Shown piece after piece: positions 59,005 through 64,000 of a stretch of DNA of 64,000 nt. The notes under the pieces are model-generated. The model was given only the letters and a program-made list of their open reading frames with translations. It was not told where the DNA came from and did no database searches. Each line of letters starts with the position of its first letter. Within the stretch, counting starts at the first letter, position 1. The position numbers were made by a program, and so were the translations under genes. This stretch comes from DASWOJ01 sp964242415 (GTDB lineage Bacteria > Pseudomonadota > Alphaproteobacteria > Acetobacterales > Acetobacteraceae): the NCBI GenBank assembly GCA_964242415.1, contig CAXTAT010000001.1, positions 1 to 64,000 on the forward strand. The letters are read 5' to 3'.

Positions 59005-61200
59005 CTACTCGGCCGGGACCACCGACATCGCCGCCGTGTACGCCATCGCCGCCAGTGCCGCGGGGACCGCCTCGATCTGAACCAGGTTATCCGAGTAGGC
59101 CCCGGCCTGGCCGAGGTTGGCGTGACGCTGCGCCGTGGTCGAGTTGACCGCGGTGCCCGTCCTGTTCAGGCCCGGCCAGTGGCCGACATTGGTCACCACC
59201 AGTCCCGCGCCAACATCTTCGCTCAGCATGGCGACCGCCTCGAAGGTGCCGCGGTCGTTATAGACGCGGACGTAGGCGCCGTCGGCAATCGAGCGCGTCT
59301 CGGCGTCGGCCGGGTTGATCATGATGCGCTGCTCACCCTGGTTGCGGCGCTGCATCTCCTCGTTGCCATACTGGGTGTTGAGGAAGGCGTGCGGCTTCGG
59401 CGAGAGCATGCTGAGCGGGAAGCGCCCCGGCACCGCAGCGGGGTCCTCGGCCTCATGGTCGTGCGGCGGTATGTAGGCGGGCACCGGATCGACGTAGCCA
59501 CCCTCCTGCATCCCCGTGTACCCAGAGCGCCAGACATCGAGGACGAAGTTGCCCTTCTCCGCCATGCTCGCCTTGAACTCGCACTTGCCTGAGGGCGTCT
59601 TGAAGTTGCCCTCGGCATGCGGCGCGCGCTCCGCCGGCAGTCCGACGTTGAGGCGCTTCCACCCGTCCCGCTTCAGGACTTCAAGGGTAATGCCCTGCAG
59701 CGCCGGCGCATTCCAGTCGTAGGCGAGCGTCAGCCATTCGTCGTCCGTCAGGTCCCAATAGGCGTCATCGAAGCCCATGGTCTTGGCGAGCCGGCGGAAC
59801 ATATCGATGTTGGGCATGCACTCGCCCGGCGCCGGGATCGCCGGCAGGTTAAGTTGCAGGTAGAGGTGCCCCCAGGTCACCATGATGTCGTATTGCTCGG
59901 CCTGCATCGTCGCCGGCAACAGGATGTCGGCATACTTCGCGGTGTCCGTCAGGAACAGCTCGCTGCAGACGGTGAACAGGTCCTCCCGCATCAGGCCGCG
60001 CACCAGCTCGCCGGCGTTCGGCGCCTGCGACACGGGGTTGGAGTTATAGACGAAGACCGACTTGATCGGCGGGTCGAGCGGGATTTTGCCCGTGAGTGCC
60101 GGCCCGAGGTCGAGCTCGTTGACGACGCGGGTGCCGGGCCTGATCCAGTCCGGCCGCGACACGTGCGCCACGCTCATCGGGAACTCGTAGATCGGCATCT
60201 CGACCGCGCCACCGCCGGGGTGCCGCCACGCCCCGACGAGGGCGGGAAGGCAGGTGATCGCGCGGACGGCGTCGCCGCCCCCCGGGCTGCGCTCGACGGC
60301 GACGCCCTCGCGGATGGCTGCGACCTTCGCCCTCGCATACTCCCGCGACAGCGTGAGGATGTCCTGCACGGCGAGGCCGGTGATCCCTGCGACGCGCTCG
60401 GCGGGGAACTCCGCGGCGCGCGCCTTCAGCTCATCGAAGCCGAGCGTGTACTTCTCGACATAGTCGTGGTCATAGAGGTCTTCCTCGATGATGACGTTCA
60501 TCATCCCGAGGGCAAGCGCACCGTCGGTGCCGGGCTTGATGGCGAGGTGCCAGTCGGCCTGCTTCGCCGTGCGCGACTTGTAGGGGTCGATCACGACGAC
60601 CTTGGCGCCCTTCGCCCTGGCCTCCAGGACGAACGGCCAGCCGTGCAGGTTCGTCGAGACCATGTTCATGCCCCAGACGATGATGTAGTCCGAGTAGGCG
60701 AGGCTTTCGACGTCGAGGCCGCCGGTCGGCCCGACCGTCATGACCCATGCCGTCGAGGAACCGGACTCGCAGTAGGTCTTCTCGGCGACCGTCGATCCCA
60801 GGCGGTTGAAGAAGGCGTCGCCGGCCGTGAGGCCGTTCGCCGTGCCCTGGTTGCCAAGGTAGGCATGCGGCATGATCGCCTCGGCGCCGTACTGGTCGAT
60901 GATCCCGGTCCACTTCGACTTGATCGTGGCGAGCGCCTCGTCCCAAGTGATGCGCTCATATTGGCCGGAACCCTTGGGTCCCGTGCGCTTCATCGGGTGC
61001 AACAGGCGGTCGGGATGGTAGTGGTGTTCGGCGAAGTTCTTGAGCTTCACGCACAGGCCGCCGCGCGTCATCGGATGGTCGGGATCGCCCGTCACCTTGG
61101 TGAGCTTGCTGTCCTGCACATGATAGAGAAAGGCGCAGGTATCCGGGCAGTCCTGCGGGCAGGCGCCCCGGACAATATGGGTTTCGCTGGAGTTCAACAT
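59005..61200 (-). CDS. Molybdopterin-dependent oxidoreductase with [4Fe-4S] motif
   Basis: A 731-residue member of the DMSO-reductase superfamily; the ATG at 61200 has GAGGAG six bases upstream. The iron-sulfur motif is CPQDCPDTC at 14-22 with the fourth Cys in GGLCVKL (Cys50). Molybdopterin regions include YLGNQGTANGLTAGDAFFNR, the probable metal-ligand segment TYCESGSSTAWV near 144, VIDPYKSRTAKQADWHLAIK with PGTDGALALGM, and the C-terminal dinucleotide-binding domain PFPLSML-like (PGRFPLSMLSPKPHAFLNTQ). No Tat signal is present, so it is cytoplasmic. Electron partner genes are not adjacent. Substrate unknown. A MocR-type regulator lies upstream on the same strand and is the likely controller. 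Confidence 0.9.
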   Translation of the reverse strand: MLNSSETHIVRGACPQDCPDTCAFLYHVQDSKLTKVTGDPDHPMTRGGLCVKLKNFAEHHYHPDRLLHPMKRTGPKGSGQYERITWDEALATIKSKWTGIIDQYGAEAIMPHAYLGNQGTANGLTAGDAFFNRLGSTVAEKTYCESGSSTAWVMTVGPTGGLDVESLAYSDYIIVWGMNMVSTNLHGWPFVLEARAKGAKVVVIDPYKSRTAKQADWHLAIKPGTDGALALGMMNVIIEEDLYDHDYVEKYTLGFDELKARAAEFPAERVAGITGLAVQDILTLSREYARAKVAAIREGVAVERSPGGGDAVRAITCLPALVGAWRHPGGGAVEMPIYEFPMSVAHVSRPDWIRPGTRVVNELDLGPALTGKIPLDPPIKSVFVYNSNPVSQAPNAGELVRGLMREDLFTVCSELFLTDTAKYADILLPATMQAEQYDIMVTWGHLYLQLNLPAIPAPGECMPNIDMFRRLAKTMGFDDAYWDLTDDEWLTLAYDWNAPALQGITLEVLKRDGWKRLNVGLPAERAPHAEGNFKTPSGKCEFKASMAEKGNFVLDVWRSGYTGMQEGGYVDPVPAYIPPHDHEAEDPAAVPGRFPLSMLSPKPHAFLNTQYGNEEMQRRNQGEQRIMINPADAETRSIADGAYVRVYNDRGTFEAVAMLSEDVGAGLVVTNVGHWPGLNRTGTAVNSTTAQRHANLGQAGAYSDNLVQIEAVPAALAAMAYTAAMSVVPAE

Positions 61201-61725
61201 GGTCGGCTCCTCAAGGAGGTAATGCCGGCACGGTTCAAGCGGGCCACGCCGAGCCACATTTCCAGCGAAGTCTGCGCTGGCCCATGCAAGAATAAGGCCG
61301 TCCTCAACTGCCGGAAGGTCCAGTGGCTGAGTATTCGATGGGCCAGTGTGCGTGTGCAGGACGGCATACGCTGGAGGACCCATGTTCTCGTGTCCAGCGT
61401 ATGCCAGCCCTGGCGTTCCACAGGGATTTGCCAATGCGGCTTGATCAAGCGTTGCACGCCGTCCAAGCAGCCGGGCACGAGTTTGCACATGAAGGTGGCA
61501 GGGTTCAGATCACGCGTCATCTACCTTGGCTGCGAGCCGTCTCTTGTAGGCCGCCGGTAATCGGCGGCAAACGCGCTTTCGACTATTCGCGTTCGATATC
61601 TGAAGTGATCTTGCGCATCCTGCTTATGATTGGGGGCTACGCCTCACGTCGCCAGCATGGTCTGCAATAAAGGTTATCCCGCTTTGTCGTTCGCCACGAC
61701 ACTCGCTGCACCCAGCTCGGGCATT
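61201..61725. promoter_or_regulatory. Leader region of molybdopterin enzyme gene with inverted repeat
   Basis: About 525 bases without a recognisable gene. A perfect 13-bp inverted repeat GGCATACGCTGGA (61363-61375) / TCCAGCGTATGCC (61393-61405) with a 17-base spacer could be a regulator site or the terminator of the upstream regulator gene. A smaller GCCGCCG/CGGCGGC hairpin lies near 61550-61568. Confidence 0.45.
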
Positions 61726-63198
61726 TCAGGCCCGGAGAGTTCCCGCGATCTTCGCAAATCCCTCCGCTATCTGCGCCTCGGTGAGATGCGTGTAGCCCAA
61801 TACGACAACCCGATCGGAGTTCGGGAAAACCTGGTGATGAAGGACTGCCCCTCCCTCAAGGGGATGCAGCCCTACTCCGATGGCCCGGGTATGGCGCTGC
61901 AGGCCCATGGCGTTGCCGAGCGCGTCCGGAAGCCGCCAAAGCATATGCGTGCCGCCCTCCGTTCCGCTCAAGCGCGCCTCCCCGAAGTGCGTGCCGATGG
62001 ACTCGATCACGGCGTCGCGCCGGCGCATGTACGTCTGGCGGACCCGCTTTAGCTGGCTGGCGAGGCTTCCGTTGCGGATGAACTGCGCGAGCGTCGCCTG
62101 CTCTAGCCAAGGGCACCCGTTGTCAACCAATCCCTTAAGGGTCGTCGCGGCATGGATGAGGTCGTCTGGCAGGATCATGTAGCCCAGGCGCAGGCCGGGA
62201 CCGAGCGACCGTGAGAAGGAGTTGAGGTAGATGACGCAGCCGTTGCGGTCGAGGGATTGCAGGGACGGAAGGATCGGACCCTCGTATCTGAAGTCAGAGT
62301 CGTAATCGACTTCGAGGATGTAGGTGCCGGTGCGCGCCGCCCACTCGAGCAGCCGCAGCCGGCGTTCGAGGCTCATCGTCACGCCCGTCGGGAACTGGTG
62401 GGAGGGCGTCACATAGACGAGCTTCACGCGGTGCGCGGGCAGCTTCCCGACGTCGAGGCCAGCGTCGTCGGTGCCGACCGGGATGACCTTGCCGCCGTAG
62501 CACTCGAACAGGAACGCCGCTCCCCGGTAGCAGGGCGCCTCGATGACAATGGGCGTGTTGACGCCGACGAGCAGGTGCGCGGCGAGGTTGATCCCCTGCT
62601 GCAGGCCGCTGACGATGATGATGCTGTCCGCAGTCGTCTTGATGCCGCGGGCCGGCCCGACGAAATCGGCGATCAGCTCGCGCAATTCGGGCAGCCCCGA
62701 AGGGTCGTTATAGCGGCTGATCCGTTCCGCGGCGCCGCCAAGGCATTCGAGAACGAGCCGGCGCCAGGTCTTTTCCGGAAAAGAGTGCGCGTCGGCGCGG
62801 CCGAAGCGGAAGTCGATCCCAATCGACGGATCCGATGGATGATAAAGTCCGGGCAGCCCGCGTGCGGAATAAGGCAATGGCAGGTTTACGGCGATCGGTG
62901 CGACGCCCTTGTCGATCATCCTCTTGGCGCCGCTCGACAGGCCGTCCTCGGGAATGACCGAGCGGACGAAGGTGCCCTTGGCGGGCGCCGTGTAGATATA
63001 ACCGTCGGCGAAAAGCCGTTCGTAGGCTTCCGAAACCGTGTTGCGCGATACGCCGAGCTGCCGGCTCAGTTCGCGGGAACTCGGCAGGCCGCCGCCGACC
63101 TTTAGCTGGCCGCCGCGGATGAGTGAGGTCATCTGCTCGAAGATTTGCATCTGCAGGCTGAGGCCGCTGGCTGGGTCCAGATGTATCGCGATCTGCAT
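61726..63198 (-). CDS. MocR-type regulator (GntR HTH plus aminotransferase-like domain) lacking the PLP lysine
   Basis: A 490-residue protein from the ATG at 63198. Residues 1-75 form a GntR winged helix (FEQMTSLIRGGQLKVGGGLP, SSRELSRQLGVSRNTVSEAY, GTFVRS). The rest has the fold of a type I aminotransferase, with YNDPSGLPELRELIADFVG, SGLQQGINLAAHLLVG and LEVDYDSDFRYEGP. The lysine that normally binds PLP in the (T/S)FSK segment is Arg here (NSFSRSLGPGLRLGYM). Without it a Schiff base cannot form, so ligand sensing must differ from GabR or PdxR. It probably controls the adjacent molybdopterin enzyme. Confidence 0.85.
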   Translation of the reverse strand: MQIAIHLDPASGLSLQMQIFEQMTSLIRGGQLKVGGGLPSSRELSRQLGVSRNTVSEAYERLFADGYIYTAPAKGTFVRSVIPEDGLSSGAKRMIDKGVAPIAVNLPLPYSARGLPGLYHPSDPSIGIDFRFGRADAHSFPEKTWRRLVLECLGGAAERISRYNDPSGLPELRELIADFVGPARGIKTTADSIIIVSGLQQGINLAAHLLVGVNTPIVIEAPCYRGAAFLFECYGGKVIPVGTDDAGLDVGKLPAHRVKLVYVTPSHQFPTGVTMSLERRLRLLEWAARTGTYILEVDYDSDFRYEGPILPSLQSLDRNGCVIYLNSFSRSLGPGLRLGYMILPDDLIHAATTLKGLVDNGCPWLEQATLAQFIRNGSLASQLKRVRQTYMRRRDAVIESIGTHFGEARLSGTEGGTHMLWRLPDALGNAMGLQRHTRAIGVGLHPLEGGAVLHHQVFPNSDRVVVLGYTHLTEAQIAEGFAKIAGTLRA

Positions 63199-63410
63199 GC
63201 TTACCGACCCGTGTCGCGTTGTTGCACGGATGATTCGTAGACTCATCAGTGTCGTAAGCTACGCCAGAAGCACGTCTTGGGCCAAAATGGCGTAGGTCAT
63301 TCTGGATCAGGTGGCCTGTCCGAGCTGTTGCGACCTTTTATCAGCTACGCCTCGCCGACGCCGAAGGTATCTTGCTGAAATCGCTCGGTAGCCTCTCCAG
63401 GCTCAACTGC

Positions 63411-63426
63411 TGATCCATGCAACAAC
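63411..63426. repeat. Putative IS end, copy 3
   Basis: TGATCCATGCAACAAC, identical to 37479-37494. A short open frame that looks like the tail of a real protein starts exactly here, as the HIBADH-like fragment ends at copy 1. Confidence 0.5.
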
Positions 63427-63545
63427 GCCGCAGAGGGGGCCAATTCGCGCTAGCCGCTCTGACACCTGACGATGAAGCCTCATCGGTCCTGCGGGCCGGC
63501 GCCCTCTTGGCCGTGCTGGAGCACCCGGACACCGGCTGGCCTTGA
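63417..63545 (+). pseudogene. Probable C-terminal fragment of an unknown gene
   Basis: A plus-strand frame of 42 residues reads QFALAALTPDDEASSVLRAG then ALLAVLEHPDTGWP and stop. It looks like a genuine protein C-terminus, cut at the IS end at 63411-63426. No family identified. Confidence 0.35.
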
Positions 63546-63750
63546 TGCGGCAGTCAGCCGTTCTCGATCAGCCCGCCGATCAAGGCCACTCTGCCATCGC
63601 AGCAGGCTGCCCACCAGCACCGCGAACGGAAGCCACGGCAACGGGCACTGATGGCAGATGCTCCTGGGCAGCCACGCGTCCTGAGCAAGCTTGGCACCCT
63701 GGTCGGGTTGTGGTTAGGGTCCCCCCCGCTTACGCAGGAGAGCAGCAGAC

Positions 63751-63954
63751 ATGGCGACTGGGACAGTCAAGTGGTTCAACCCGGAGAAGGGCTTCGGCTT
63801 CATCCAGCCGCAGGACGGCGGCAAGGACGTGTTCGTGCACATCACCGCGCTGCAGGCGGCTGGGATCAACAGCCTGAACGACGGCCAGAAGGTCAGCTAC
63901 GAGGTCGTGACCGAGCGTGGCAAGCAGGCCGCAGCCAACTTGAAGTTGGGCTGA
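63751..63954 (+). CDS. cspA: Cold-shock domain protein (CspA family)
   Basis: A 67-residue OB-fold RNA/DNA-binding protein. RNP1 is KGFGFIQPQ and RNP2 is DVFVHITAL; it opens GTVKWFNPEKGFG. This length is standard. GGAGAG lies before the ATG and about 200 bases upstream carry no gene, consistent with the long 5' leader common in cold-shock genes. Acts as an RNA chaperone in the cytoplasm. Whether it is cold-induced cannot be told from sequence. Confidence 0.97.
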   Translation: MATGTVKWFNPEKGFGFIQPQDGGKDVFVHITALQAAGINSLNDGQKVSYEVVTERGKQAAANLKLG

Positions 63955-64000
63955 CCTGCGATGCTGCGCGGCTTGGCCCAGCATCCGGTGACGACACCGG

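Noticed and set aside
59617..61560. A 647-codon plus-strand frame opposite the molybdopterin oxidoreductase gene
   Set aside because: Composition is typical of a high-GC shadow frame, and the opposite strand carries clear catalytic motifs.
1..64000. tRNA, rRNA and riboswitch genes
   Set aside because: None could be recognised by eye. A search with tRNAscan-SE and Rfam would settle this.

Overview
The window is high-GC DNA with dense, often overlapping genes, periplasmic glucan genes (opgG/opgH), Tat-type and Sec-type exports, a sorbosone-dehydrogenase-like enzyme and a CGTCATTGCGAG-type palindromic repeat. This suggests an alphaproteobacterium, most likely of the Acetobacteraceae/Rhodospirillales. 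That placement is inferred from gene content and style only; no rRNA or tRNA gene was seen.

Region 1 (1-28,168) is an exopolysaccharide (EPS) locus of the Wzx/Wzy type. It holds an initiating undecaprenyl-phosphate sugar transferase (7884-9431), a flippase (10562-12013), a polymerase/ligase (17729-19120), a Wzc/GumC-like tyrosine autokinase (12220-14307) and an outer-membrane export lipoprotein (3628-4821). It also has five glycosyltransferases, two methyltransferases, a polysaccharide deacetylase, a LuxR-type regulator with a degenerate receiver, and three nucleotide-sugar enzymes resembling GDP-mannose 3,5-epimerase, UDP-glucuronate decarboxylase and CDP-paratose 2-epimerase. Three paralogous right-handed beta-helix proteins lie among these genes. 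One of them joins two carbohydrate-binding-like modules to the helix through Pro-Thr linkers. A membrane-anchored protein with four DM9/DUF3421-like lectin repeats is also part of the operon. A GGGGTA motif recurs upstream of several EPS transcription units.

Region 2 (28,169-39,350) is a mosaic of intact small operons and decayed DNA. Intact units are an SDR, a sorbosone dehydrogenase with a DUF2231 membrane protein, a catalytically dead HtrA-like protein with a LuxR regulator, a dapA-like gene followed by four small unknown genes, a secreted protein and a GNAT-like protein. Between them lie fragments of an aldo/keto reductase, a second HtrA-like protease, IS5- and IS3-type transposases, a hydroxyisobutyrate-dehydrogenase-like gene and an acyl-carrier-like gene.

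Region 3 (39,351-51,449) looks like an uptake and oxidative breakdown cluster for a small, probably N-substituted, compound. It has a four-gene polyamine-type ABC importer, a PhyH dioxygenase, a DUF3445 heme N-demethylase-like protein, a DAO-type FAD oxidoreductase, an LLM flavin monooxygenase, a GhrA-like dehydrogenase and a Tat-exported amidohydrolase.

Region 4 (51,450-64,000) holds a GAF-PDZ protein, the opgG-opgH pair for osmoregulated periplasmic glucans, a cupin, a molybdopterin oxidoreductase with an upstream MocR-type regulator whose PLP lysine is replaced by arginine, and a cold-shock protein. It also carries a decayed serine recombinase and insertion-sequence ends.

A feature that crosses regions is a set of four in-frame 15- or 18-bp tandem repeats, all at the beginnings or ends of unrelated proteins.
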